The position numbers were made by a program, and so were the translations under genes. This document shows positions 33,941 to 42,194 of a stretch of DNA of 50,596 nucleotides, in pieces. Source of the DNA: an uncultured Ignavibacteria bacterium (GTDB taxonomy: Bacteria; Bacteroidota; Ignavibacteria; Tepidaquicellales; Tepidaquicellaceae). The notes under the pieces are model-generated. The model was not told where the DNA came from and made no database searches. It saw only the letters and a list, made by a program, of their open reading frames with translations. Each line of letters begins with the position of its first letter. Position 1 is the first letter of the stretch. The stretch spans positions 1 to 50,596 of the forward strand of contig CALEVL010000349.1 in NCBI GenBank assembly GCA_937924675.1, given 5' to 3'.

Positions 33941-34674
33941 ATAAAAGAGCAGTGATAGTAACAGGTGCCGGCAACGGAATCGGAGAAATGATTGCAAGGC
34001 GGCTTGCATCTGATGGATTTTTTGTTGGACTTGCAGACATTGATGAAGTATCAGGAAAGAGAGTAGAGTCAGAAATCGGAGAAGACCGCTCCGGTTTTTT
34101 CAGGGCAGACATCAGCAAAGAAAATGATGTTTATGAACTGTTCAGGAGAGTAGCGGAAAGAGCAGGCAATGTTTATGCTGTTGTGAACAATGCAGGGATA
34201 ATCAGAGATAATCTGATATGGAAAATGAGTCTCGAAGATTTCGAGTCAGTAATAAGTATCAATCTCAAAGGAACATGGCTTATGTGCCGGGAAGCTGCAA
34301 AGTTAATGAAGGCACAGATGTCAGGAAGAATAGTAAATATTTCATCCAGGGCACTCTTGGGTAACAGGGGACAGACTAATTATTCTGCTTCCAAGGCGGG
34401 AGTTATTGGGATGACAAGGGCACTTGCACTGGAATTGGGGAAATATGGAGTCACAGTTAATGCCGTTGCTCCCGGACTAATAGACACACCTCTCACGCAG
34501 GGGCTTACACAGGAAACTCTGGAGAAATTGATCAACGCACAACCGAACGGAAAGATGGGAAGACCTGAGGATATTGCCGGGGCAGTCGCCTTTTTGGTTT
34601 CTGAGGATGCGGGATTTATAAACGGTCAAACTATTTTTGTTGATGGGGGAAAAAGCATAGGAGCTTCTGCATGA
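33937..34674 (+). CDS. Short-chain dehydrogenase/reductase (FabG-like)
   Basis: A 245-residue SDR with the cofactor motif TGAGNGIGE (residues 9-17), NNAGI, the catalytic Ser in NISSRALLG, the YSASKAG motif (Tyr and Lys) and a C-terminal INGQTIFVDGG. The fold reduces or oxidises keto or hydroxy groups with NAD(P). In this operon it could act on a cyclic or 3-hydroxyacyl-CoA intermediate, serving as an alternative to Had or the dehydrogenase fusion. The substrate is not visible in the sequence. It overlaps the XdhC-like gene by four bases. Confidence 0.85.
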   Translation: MNKRAVIVTGAGNGIGEMIARRLASDGFFVGLADIDEVSGKRVESEIGEDRSGFFRADISKENDVYELFRRVAERAGNVYAVVNNAGIIRDNLIWKMSLEDFESVISINLKGTWLMCREAAKLMKAQMSGRIVNISSRALLGNRGQTNYSASKAGVIGMTRALALELGKYGVTVNAVAPGLIDTPLTQGLTQETLEKLINAQPNGKMGRPEDIAGAVAFLVSEDAGFINGQTIFVDGGKSIGASA

Positions 34675-34698
34675 AAAATTCAATCATCAAATAAATTT

Positions 34699-37503
34699 AT
34701 GAAACTTCTGAAGTTAAGAATAAACGGAGTAACCCGTGAAATCTCGATTGAAGAACATGATAGCCTTGCTACTGTCATAAGAGAAAGATTGGAGCTTACC
34801 GGAACAAAGATAGGATGCGAACAGGGGAGTTGCGGTGCATGCACTGTGCTTGCGGACGGTGTGGCATTACAGAGCTGTATAGCTCCGGCAATGAGATTTG
34901 AGGGTTCAGAAATAACTACGATAGAAGGCATATCATCAAACAACGAACTCCATCTTCTTCAAAGAAAATTTATTGAGAAGGGCGCGATACAATGCGGCTT
35001 CTGCACTCCGGGCATGGTAATGACTTCATACGATTTCATAAGAAATAATCCCGATGCGACTGTGGATGATATCAGAGAAGCACTGTCGGGAAATCTTTGC
35101 AGATGTACCGGCTACAAGAAAATAATTGAGGCCGTTGCTGAGACTCTGCACGGTATGAAGGACAGTTCACCCGCTTCAAACGGATTGCAGGAAAGTAAGC
35201 ATATAGTTGGAACCGGAAGACCATACATCGAAGCAGAAAAAAAAGTTAAGGGTAGTGCCGAGTATTCGGACGATATCAAGTTCAAGAACGCACTGCATTG
35301 TAAACTTCTTAGAAGTACACATCCTCATGCTGTCATTGAAAGTATTAACATTAGTGCAGCAAAAGAACTTGACGGGGTCAGATATGTAATGACAGGCAGT
35401 GAACTTCCTGCAACGTTTGGCGTACTTCCAATCTCACAGGATGAGACTGCACTAGCTGTCGGCAAAGTTCGGTACATCGGCGAAATAGTTGCTGCGGTTG
35501 CAGCTGAAAGTGAAGAGATTGCACGAAAGGCGTGCAGTATGATTAAAGTTAGCTACAAACCGATACGTTCATTTCTGGAAATTGAAGAATCTCTTTTCAG
35601 CATAAATGAAAATGAGAAGATACATCCCGAAACACGGTTCGACAACAATCTGCACAAGCAGGCAGAATTGAATTTCGGAGATGCAGATGGTGGGCTCAAG
35701 ATATCGGAGCATCATTCTGAAATGGATTTTGAATTTGAAGGGGTCACCCATGCCTTTACCGAACCTCACGCAGCTACGGCTTATTGGGATGAGAACGGAC
35801 TTACTCTGATAACTGCAACACAAGTGCCTCATTATCTTCACAGGGCGTTGTCAAAAGTGCTTGAAGTTCCTTTAGGCAGGATAAGAGTTATCAAACCCTA
35901 TGTAGGCGGAGGATTTGGGGGAAAGAGTGATCCTTTTCCGCATGAGATAATTGTTTCATATCTTGCGATGAAGACAGGCAGACCTGTAAGAATAAGATTC
36001 TCAAGAGAAGAGGTGTTTATTAGCAATCACGGAAGGCATCCTACTAAAATGAAAATGGAACTTGGCTGCGATTCGGAAGGGAAGCTTAATGCAATGAAGG
36101 CGGAGATATTGATAGACGGCGGGGCCTATGCAAGTTTTGGAGTAGTGACTTCTTATTATAACGGTGTGCTTCTTCAAGCTCCGTATAAGCTTGAGAACTT
36201 TGCTTTCAGGACCTCAAGAGTTTATACCAACAAACCTCAAAGCGGTGCCATGCGAGGGCATGGTGCTGTGAATTCCCGATTTGCCATCGAAACCCTTCTG
36301 GATGACCTTGCAGAGAAAACTAATACTGATCCTTGCGATCTGAGACTCAGAAATTTTCTTGAACCTAATACAATGACGGTTGGACATTACAGGATAACTT
36401 CAAACGGCAGCAAGGAGTCACTCATGAAAGTTGTTACTGATTCAGACTGGAGGAATAAATACCGTAAGCTTCCGTTTGGTAATGGGATTGGTATTGCATG
36501 CGGATTCTTCATAAGCGGAAGCGCACTGCCGATATTAAGAAATGAATTGCCTCAGTCAGTTGTGCATCTGAAACTTGACTTTGACGGCAGAGTGCTTGTG
36601 AGTTCCGGTGCAAGTGATATTGGTCAAGGTAGCGACACAATGTTAGCAATGATCGTGGCAGAGACTTTGGGTATATCTATGGAAAGAATATTTGTAATTG
36701 CAGGCGATACATTGATTAATCCGGTTGACCTTGGAAGTTATTCAAGCCGGGTTACTTTCATGGCGGGAAATGCTGCACTAATGGCAGCAACAAAACTAAA
36801 GGAAGAGATTACAAAAGCTGTGCAAAGAGTGAGTGGCCTGGATACAGAGACTCTGATTTTTAGCGACGACAATGTTTACTCCCAAGAGGGAAACCTCAGA
36901 CTAAGTTGGATGGAAGCTACAGAAGCCGCTACTGCAGGCAGGGGTGCATTAACGGTAAGCGGTCATTACACATCGCCTAAACTTGGAGGGAATTTTAAAG
37001 GAGCCGGTGCCGGGTTAAGTCCGTCTTATAGCTTTGGGGCGGTTGCTGCTCAGGTTAATGTAAACATTGACTCGGGAATAGTAACCGTAGAAAATATATG
37101 GGGCGCACATGATTGCGGCAGAGCCATTAACCCGCTCGCTGTTGAAGGGCAACTCGAAGGATCTTGGCACATGGGAATGGGACAGGCAGTTAGCGAACAG
37201 TTGAGATATTTCAACGGACTGATACTGAATTCAAATTTTATTGACTACAAAATTCCAACTTCTCTTGATGTGCCGTACATTAAGACTAATATAGTTGAAA
37301 CGAATGATCCGGAAGGACCATTTGGCGCAAAGGAATGCGGTGAAGGTGCATTGCATCCAGTAATACCGGCTATTGCAAATGCAGTTTATGATGCAGTTGG
37401 TGTGAGGATCACAAAACTTCCAATCTCTCCGGAGACGATCCTGGAATTTTTCAATGCGAGAAAAGACAGAACCGAGAACCAAATTCTGACAAACATTATC
37501 TGA
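34699..37503 (+). CDS. hcrCA: 4-hydroxybenzoyl-CoA reductase, fused iron-sulfur (gamma) and molybdenum (alpha) subunits
   Basis: Residues 1-155 are the [2Fe-2S] subunit. One cluster is bound by Cys40, Cys45, Cys48 and Cys60, the other by Cys99, Cys102, Cys134 and Cys136. After a short linker, residues 170-934 are the molybdenum-cofactor subunit of the xanthine dehydrogenase family, starting VGTGRPYIEAEKKVKGSAEYSDD. It includes KPYVGGGFGGKSD, SGAMRGHGAVNSRFA, the ASDIGQGSDT segment and a late GAKECGEGALHPV with the likely catalytic Glu. In Thauera these are two genes (HcrC, HcrA) whose combined length nearly equals this fused protein. The enzyme removes the para hydroxyl of 4-hydroxybenzoyl-CoA, yielding benzoyl-CoA with ferredoxin electrons. 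The assignment rests largely on the next gene. Confidence 0.83.
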   Translation: MKLLKLRINGVTREISIEEHDSLATVIRERLELTGTKIGCEQGSCGACTVLADGVALQSCIAPAMRFEGSEITTIEGISSNNELHLLQRKFIEKGAIQCGFCTPGMVMTSYDFIRNNPDATVDDIREALSGNLCRCTGYKKIIEAVAETLHGMKDSSPASNGLQESKHIVGTGRPYIEAEKKVKGSAEYSDDIKFKNALHCKLLRSTHPHAVIESINISAAKELDGVRYVMTGSELPATFGVLPISQDETALAVGKVRYIGEIVAAVAAESEEIARKACSMIKVSYKPIRSFLEIEESLFSINENEKIHPETRFDNNLHKQAELNFGDADGGLKISEHHSEMDFEFEGVTHAFTEPHAATAYWDENGLTLITATQVPHYLHRALSKVLEVPLGRIRVIKPYVGGGFGGKSDPFPHEIIVSYLAMKTGRPVRIRFSREEVFISNHGRHPTKMKMELGCDSEGKLNAMKAEILIDGGAYASFGVVTSYYNGVLLQAPYKLENFAFRTSRVYTNKPQSGAMRGHGAVNSRFAIETLLDDLAEKTNTDPCDLRLRNFLEPNTMTVGHYRITSNGSKESLMKVVTDSDWRNKYRKLPFGNGIGIACGFFISGSALPILRNELPQSVVHLKLDFDGRVLVSSGASDIGQGSDTMLAMIVAETLGISMERIFVIAGDTLINPVDLGSYSSRVTFMAGNAALMAATKLKEEITKAVQRVSGLDTETLIFSDDNVYSQEGNLRLSWMEATEAATAGRGALTVSGHYTSPKLGGNFKGAGAGLSPSYSFGAVAAQVNVNIDSGIVTVENIWGAHDCGRAINPLAVEGQLEGSWHMGMGQAVSEQLRYFNGLILNSNFIDYKIPTSLDVPYIKTNIVETNDPEGPFGAKECGEGALHPVIPAIANAVYDAVGVRITKLPISPETILEFFNARKDRTENQILTNII

Positions 37504-37507
37504 TTAA

Positions 37508-38455
37508 ATGGAAAGCCAATCAAAATATTTTAAACCGGAATGTATCGAAGATGCACAGGAGACAGCAAAAAGTCTTGGAACCAATTTCAGATACGTAGCC
37601 GGAGGAACAGATGTAATGGTCAACAGGCATCAGGGGAATGAAAAGTGTGAGACTCTGATTGACTTGACAGCCATTAAAGAATTGAAGCAAATATCAAAGG
37701 GAGAAAAATTTCTTTCGATAGGTTCACTTGTAAATCTTGAGGAACTTTGTAAGAATTCAGATATCGCCAATGAATTTCCTGTCCTCTGTGATGCTGCTAA
37801 ATCAGTCGGTTCACCACTGATTAGAAAATGGGCAACAATCGGAGGAAATCTGCTTTGTGAAAACAGATGCATATATTATAATCAGTCGGAATGGTGGCGC
37901 GAATCAGTTGGCTATTGTCTTAAATGCGAAGGAAGCATCTGCATTGCTACCGGCAGTAAGAAGTATTGTTATTCAGAATTTATATCTGACACTGCTCCGG
38001 CACTCATAAGCGTTGACGCAATGATTGAAATAGTTGATAACGGAGCAAGCAGAATTGTGCAACTTGAGGACATCTACACCGGTGATGGAAAGCAACCAAG
38101 GAATCTGAAAGATTCTGCATTGATCAAAGCTGTACTTCTTCCACTGAGTTACGGTTATGAGTCGGTTTTCAAGAAACTGCGAATCAGAAAAAGTCTTGAC
38201 TTCACATCACTTACAACGGCTGTTTCATCAAACTGCAACGGCAAGCTTAAAATTGCCGCCTCAGGTATTGATCCCAAACCTGTTGTAGTAGAAGGTACGA
38301 TCAAGAGTGATAAAGAAGAACTGATAGCCAGAGTCTTGTCTAAATCCAGAGCAATAAACAATGAAATGTTCACTCGGAAATACAGAAGGGAGATGGTAAG
38401 AAACTTCCTTTCCAACAGTTTCGAAGAACTTGGAATAGGGGATTTGGGGGAGTAA
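37508..38455 (+). CDS. hcrB: 4-hydroxybenzoyl-CoA reductase, beta subunit (FAD and extra 4Fe-4S)
   Basis: FAD-binding fold of the molybdenum hydroxylase medium subunit: RYVAGGTDVMV, LSIGSLVNLEEL, and GSPLIRKWATIGGNLL. An insert carries Cys121, Cys137, Cys145 and Cys154, spaced 15, 7 and 8 residues apart. As I recall it, this is the spacing of the unique [4Fe-4S] loop in Thauera HcrB (Cys122, 138, 146 and 155). The surrounding NRCIYYNQSEWWRESVGYC matches that loop too. Ordinary xanthine dehydrogenases lack it. This makes 4-hydroxybenzoyl-CoA, or a close analogue, the likely substrate. It starts five bases after the fused alpha-gamma gene. Confidence 0.9.
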   Translation: MESQSKYFKPECIEDAQETAKSLGTNFRYVAGGTDVMVNRHQGNEKCETLIDLTAIKELKQISKGEKFLSIGSLVNLEELCKNSDIANEFPVLCDAAKSVGSPLIRKWATIGGNLLCENRCIYYNQSEWWRESVGYCLKCEGSICIATGSKKYCYSEFISDTAPALISVDAMIEIVDNGASRIVQLEDIYTGDGKQPRNLKDSALIKAVLLPLSYGYESVFKKLRIRKSLDFTSLTTAVSSNCNGKLKIAASGIDPKPVVVEGTIKSDKEELIARVLSKSRAINNEMFTRKYRREMVRNFLSNSFEELGIGDLGE

Positions 38456-38529
38456 TGAAAACTCCGGTTACAATTTTTTCTTCACAAATTCACATGTGTA
38501 TTGACGAGCAAGGAGAAATACTTAACTGA
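38455..38529 (+). CDS. Possible 24-residue leader peptide
   Basis: ATG overlaps the hcrB stop as TAATG, the coupling style used throughout this operon. The frame encodes MKTPVTIFSSQIHMCIDEQGEIL and one more Asn, then stops. It overlaps the isochorismatase-like gene, whose only upstream start is a TTG in another frame. It may be a coupling leader, or a sign of a frameshift that removed the original start of the next gene. Confidence 0.3.
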   Translation: MKTPVTIFSSQIHMCIDEQGEILN

Positions 38530-39166
38530 GTCTAACATTGATTCCATAGCTGATTCATTGCTTGGAAGAATATCACAACTTACAGATCTGCATCAACTTC
38601 CTGAGTTAACAGGTACATCAGCACTGCTAATTATTGACATGCAGGATTACTTTCTTGATGAAGAATCGCATGCCTATGTGCCATCTTCAGGAACAATCAT
38701 CCCACGTATTGTCAGACTTGCTGAAGCATATCAGAAGTCAGGTAACCCTGTCATCTTCACCAAACATATAAACACAAACTCGAACGCCGGGATGATGAAA
38801 AACTGGTGGAGAGACATAATAACGGTGGATAATCCCTCTCACAATATTTCAAGTGCTTTTAGAACTTCAGATGGGCTGGTAATTGAGAAGAGCCAGTATG
38901 ATGCTTTTCTCGGAACAGATCTGCATGGAATTCTGAAGAAGCTTGAAGTTAAGAGCGTTGCGATAACAGGTGTGATGACAAACCTGTGCTGTGAAGCTAC
39001 TGCAAGATCAGCCTTTGCGCGGGGATATGAAGTTATAGTGCCCGTTGATACAACTGCTGCTTATAATCTTCAGTTTCATTTCTCATCACTCTTGAATTTA
39101 GCTTATGGCTTCGCTTATGTTCCTCATTCGATTGAGCTGATAAATAAAATGTCATCTAACCGATGA
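38501..39166 (+). CDS. Isochorismatase-fold cysteine hydrolase
   Basis: The catalytic triad of the family is visible: Asp46 in LLIIDMQDYF, Lys in VIEKSQYDAF and Cys in GVMTNLCCEATARSAFARGYEV. Family members hydrolyse isochorismate, nicotinamide or carbamoylated compounds. The start given is TTG (at 38501); there is no in-frame ATG before the domain, so the true N-terminus is uncertain. The first 39 residues look helical and lie outside the domain. The gene ends with an overlap with the flavoprotein gene. Its job in the aromatic operon is unclear; release of an amide or ester side group from the substrate, or removal of a dead-end product, are possibilities. Confidence 0.8.
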   Translation: MTSKEKYLTESNIDSIADSLLGRISQLTDLHQLPELTGTSALLIIDMQDYFLDEESHAYVPSSGTIIPRIVRLAEAYQKSGNPVIFTKHINTNSNAGMMKNWWRDIITVDNPSHNISSAFRTSDGLVIEKSQYDAFLGTDLHGILKKLEVKSVAITGVMTNLCCEATARSAFARGYEVIVPVDTTAAYNLQFHFSSLLNLAYGFAYVPHSIELINKMSSNR

Positions 39167-40044
39167 TACATGAAGTAGCTGTTATCGGAGCAGGTCCTGC
39201 AGGTATTGCGTGCGCAATTCAACTCAAGCGTTCAGGAATTCACCCCATTGTATTTGAGAAGAACAGGATTGGCGGGATGCTTTACGAGGCAAATCTGGTT
39301 GAGAATTATCCGGGGTTTCCGAATGGTCTTCCCGGAAATGAGCTTGCTAATCTTATGAAAGTACAGTTTGAATCCGAATTTGTTGAGACAGTGTGTGAAG
39401 CTGTAAACAATGTCGGATTTTCGAAAGGATTATTTGAAATCAAATTCTCTTCGGGATCAGTTTTTTCGAAGATACTGGTGGTTTCAACAGGCACAAAACC
39501 GAAACTCCTAAGAGGCATCAAAGGAAATAGAGATCTAATCTCTTATGATACAGAAATGATCCATGATCAAAAAAAAAAGACCATGGCTATAATTGGCGCA
39601 GGAGACTTAGCTTTTGATTATGCGCTGAGATTTGGACGGTTCAACAGCATCTTTCTTCTAAACCGCTCGGCAAAAGTAAGATGCATTGAACTTCTCAGAC
39701 GCAGAAGCGAAAACCTAAGTGAGTTCAATTATTTCGAACAGATTAAAGTTAACGGTGTTACGAAAGAAAACAACGGCAAGATAATACTTGATTGTGTACA
39801 CAATGGAAAAGTCATATTTCTTGAAGTGGATTATGTTATAGGCGCAATAGGCAGAGAGCAGAATGTTGAGTTTTTTTCAGATAAAGCAGCGGCAAAAATG
39901 AAGGTACTCAAACAAGACAGAAGACTGTTCATCATAGGCGATGCAGCTAATGGCAAGTACAGGCAATCTTCTATTGCTGCCGGCGAGGGAGTAAAGACAG
40001 CAATGATAATAAGATCAAAAATATTAAAAACAGAATGGAAGTAA
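39163..40044 (+). CDS. Thioredoxin-reductase-like flavoprotein without the CxxC disulfide
   Basis: FAD motif GAGPAGIACAIQLKRSG (8-24) and a second dinucleotide motif IIGAGDLAFDYALRFG, followed by FAD-contacting IIGDAANGKYRQSSIAAGEG, place it in the thioredoxin reductase/ferredoxin-NADP reductase family. The redox-active CxxC that should precede the second motif is missing, as in thioredoxin-reductase-like ferredoxin:NADP+ oxidoreductases. The protein could reduce ferredoxin or pass electrons between NAD(P)H and ferredoxin, which both benzoyl-CoA reductase and 4-hydroxybenzoyl-CoA reductase need. At 293 residues it is slightly short. It overlaps the neighbours on both sides. Confidence 0.78.
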   Translation: MIHEVAVIGAGPAGIACAIQLKRSGIHPIVFEKNRIGGMLYEANLVENYPGFPNGLPGNELANLMKVQFESEFVETVCEAVNNVGFSKGLFEIKFSSGSVFSKILVVSTGTKPKLLRGIKGNRDLISYDTEMIHDQKKKTMAIIGAGDLAFDYALRFGRFNSIFLLNRSAKVRCIELLRRRSENLSEFNYFEQIKVNGVTKENNGKIILDCVHNGKVIFLEVDYVIGAIGREQNVEFFSDKAAAKMKVLKQDRRLFIIGDAANGKYRQSSIAAGEGVKTAMIIRSKILKTEWK

Positions 40045-40973
40045 TTGGGAAGTCCGGCATAGAACGACTGGCAACTGTTTATCTTGCTACCACGAATAAT
40101 GGCAGGTATCTTGAATTTGTAGAATCCCTTCAGCCACCTCATCCCATTGAAGACAAATGGGTGTTGATAATTTCAGTGCTGTACGGTTGCCCTGTCCGCT
40201 GTTTAATGTGTGATGCCGGAAGTGACTATCTTGCAAAGGTAAGTAAGGATGACATGTTTGCACAGATTGATCATTTGTTCAATGAAAAACTGTGCGGGAA
40301 TGTTTCCGGTATTAAAAAGCTCAAGATCCAGTTTGCAAGAATGGGAGACCCTGCATATAACACCGAAGTTCTAGATGTCCTTGAAGAATTTCATCTGCGA
40401 TATTATGCACCCGGATTTTATCCATCAATCTCTACCATTGGTCCAAGTGGCAGAGAAGTATTTTTTGAAAGGCTTGCCTCAATCAAACGTGATAAGTTCA
40501 ATGATGGCAGAATACAGTTCCAGTTTTCTATTCACGCTACCGACTCGGCTGCAAGAGATAAACTGATTCCAGTGCGAAAGATGAGTTTGAAAGAAATGTC
40601 GGATTTTGGTGAACATTTCCTGGATAAGGGAGATAAAAAGATCAGTCTAAATTTCGCTGCATCTAATGAGTTTAAAATTGACCCCCGGATCATTTCAGAT
40701 CTATTTGATCCTCTCAGATTCATTATTAAACTCACTCCGCTAAATCCCACATACAACAGTAAAGAAAATTCAATTACATCTTTATTCAGGAGCTCGGAAG
40801 ATCCGAGCTGCAGAACATTGTCCGAAGAATTTCAGCGTTACGGATTCGATGTAATAGTAAGTATTGGAGAATCTGAAGAAAACCAGATCGGCAGCAATTG
40901 CGGACAATTTATTAAGACTTATCTTGGCAAGGATTATGACCTGAAGGATGGTTACGGTCAGTTAAGCAAATAA
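40035..40973 (+). CDS. RlmN/Cfr-like radical SAM protein, last gene of the operon
   Basis: The cluster motif CPVRCLMC (Cys52, Cys56, Cys59) and later segments FARMGDPAYNTEVLDVL, FQFSIHATDSAARDKLIPVRKM and, at the end, NCGQF with Cys289 follow the order of RlmN. There the corresponding stretches are GEPL, ISLHA..DELRDKLVPI and the ACGQL cysteine that carries the methyl group. The second catalytic cysteine of RlmN (seven residues before the cluster motif) is replaced by Ile45, and the N-terminal RNA-binding domain is much reduced. It is probably not a standard rRNA methylase. The gene overlaps the flavoprotein gene by 10 bases and closes the operon. Confidence 0.7.
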   Translation: MEVIGKSGIERLATVYLATTNNGRYLEFVESLQPPHPIEDKWVLIISVLYGCPVRCLMCDAGSDYLAKVSKDDMFAQIDHLFNEKLCGNVSGIKKLKIQFARMGDPAYNTEVLDVLEEFHLRYYAPGFYPSISTIGPSGREVFFERLASIKRDKFNDGRIQFQFSIHATDSAARDKLIPVRKMSLKEMSDFGEHFLDKGDKKISLNFAASNEFKIDPRIISDLFDPLRFIIKLTPLNPTYNSKENSITSLFRSSEDPSCRTLSEEFQRYGFDVIVSIGESEENQIGSNCGQFIKTYLGKDYDLKDGYGQLSK

Positions 40974-40987
40974 TCAGCGGCTCAAAA

Positions 40988-40999
40988 ACCCGGTCTCAC
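40988..40999 (+). repeat. Putative att core, right copy
   Basis: ACCCGGTCTCAC, identical to the last 12 bases of the tRNA-Lys fragment block at 8299-8310, begins 15 bases after the stop of the last operon gene. The bases before it (GGCTCAAAAA) resemble a decayed T arm, and 10 of the next 14 bases match the left copy. It may be the far attachment site of an island, though no integrase is in the window. Confidence 0.45.
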
Positions 41000-41121
41000 A
41001 AATTGACAAGCCGAAGATTATTTCCAATTGGCTCTAATCAACCGGAAATCAGAAAATAAAAATTACAAGCAGAACTTTTGTGAAGCAAGGGATTGTATTT
41101 TGGATATTGAAGCACTTCAAT

Positions 41122-41964
41122 TCAAAGGATTTTCCTGATTCTTTTTGTAAGCGGATGCAGAAATATCAGTATTGCTCTTACCCAATCAGGTCTTTGTTCA
41201 TCGAGTCGTGCATCGAAATCCCAGTCGCTTTCTGATATTCTTTCCTTCATTACTGCGGGATGACTTTCATTGAATCGCTTCAGATTTCCCATGTCATCAT
41301 AATTCTCGTATTGTGAAATATTCTTTTCTGCTGTTTCTCCCTTTGTATAGAGCAACTCAAAATCTTTCCTCTTCTTAATGAGCCGTTCCGGCGGTCGAAC
41401 CCAACCGTAATGATAGATCTCGGCATCAATATCCTTTGCTTTGATCTTGCTCCCATCCTTATGCCTGAAATCCATTGCGTCACCCCAAGAAACAATATCC
41501 TCATGCCTTCTGACTATTCTGACTTCTTTGATATACCAGTTTCTGTAATTATCCTGAACGTAATCGTAACTTCCGTAAAAATGCTTGTACTTAAACCGGA
41601 GACCCTCCACCTTTTTCTTATGGAAGTTCTTCTTCATTTCTTCTCTTACAACATCATGGTATTTCTCATGCAGAATTTCATCAGACTGTATGTAAAACAG
41701 CCAGTCGCCGCTGCATTGTGTCATTGCACGGTTTGTCTCTACAGACAAGACTCTTCCACCGTCTAAAGTCATATCCCAATCACTCTCAATTATCTTAATC
41801 CTGTCGTCTTTTATGGCTTTGATTATTTCGAGAGTTTGATCGTCTGACTTGCCAACATTGATAACAAATTCATCACAAAGGGGGAGTATCGAAAGAATTG
41901 CTTCCTTGAAGGGATAGGCGTAAATGATTCCGTTACGTATTATCGTGAATCCTGAAATTTTCAC
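41122..41964 (-). CDS. Family 2 glycosyltransferase
   Basis: A 280-residue GT-A fold protein: the opening ISGFTIIRNGIIYAYPFKEAILSILPLCDEFVINVGKSDD, then a DMTLDGGRV segment, and LFYIQSDEILHEKYHD, where the acidic SDE is the metal site. The KGxx(D) WGDAMDFRHKDG and YHYGWVRPPE segments recur in glycosyltransferases that decorate surface polysaccharide or glycoproteins. It has no membrane segment. It stands alone, 226 bases from the C25 peptidase gene and convergent with the aromatic operon. The donor and acceptor are not known. Confidence 0.8.
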   Translation of the reverse strand: MKISGFTIIRNGIIYAYPFKEAILSILPLCDEFVINVGKSDDQTLEIIKAIKDDRIKIIESDWDMTLDGGRVLSVETNRAMTQCSGDWLFYIQSDEILHEKYHDVVREEMKKNFHKKKVEGLRFKYKHFYGSYDYVQDNYRNWYIKEVRIVRRHEDIVSWGDAMDFRHKDGSKIKAKDIDAEIYHYGWVRPPERLIKKRKDFELLYTKGETAEKNISQYENYDDMGNLKRFNESHPAVMKERISESDWDFDARLDEQRPDWVRAILIFLHPLTKRIRKIL

Positions 41965-42143
41965 ATTTGCCCTATTGCTTCAACACAGATTGGTTAGATG
42001 AAATTATCATTGCAGAAAAAACAAGAGCCGCTGATCATTGCAGTCAAATCATATACCTCACTAAAACTTGACTTAAGTAGACCTTTTCTGCTGATCGGGT
42101 TCAGTCTCAATTGCAATAATATTCTATGAGTATGAACTATTTT

Positions 42144-42194
42144 GCAACTCTCAACTTGCAACTCACAATTCTCAACTCACACCTCACAACTCAT
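42144..42194. repeat. Degenerate CAACTC/CACAACTC tandem repeat
   Basis: Short units of the kind CAACTCTCAACTTGCAACTC repeat imperfectly over about 50 bases, running into the last codons of the C25 peptidase gene. This is a low-complexity repeat downstream of that gene, without a visible role. Confidence 0.6.

Noticed and set aside
39163..40044. Annotation as thioredoxin reductase
   Set aside because: The CxxC redox disulfide that should precede the second dinucleotide motif is absent.
42144..42194. CRISPR-like short repeats
   Set aside because: Units are degenerate, only a few bases long and without spacers.
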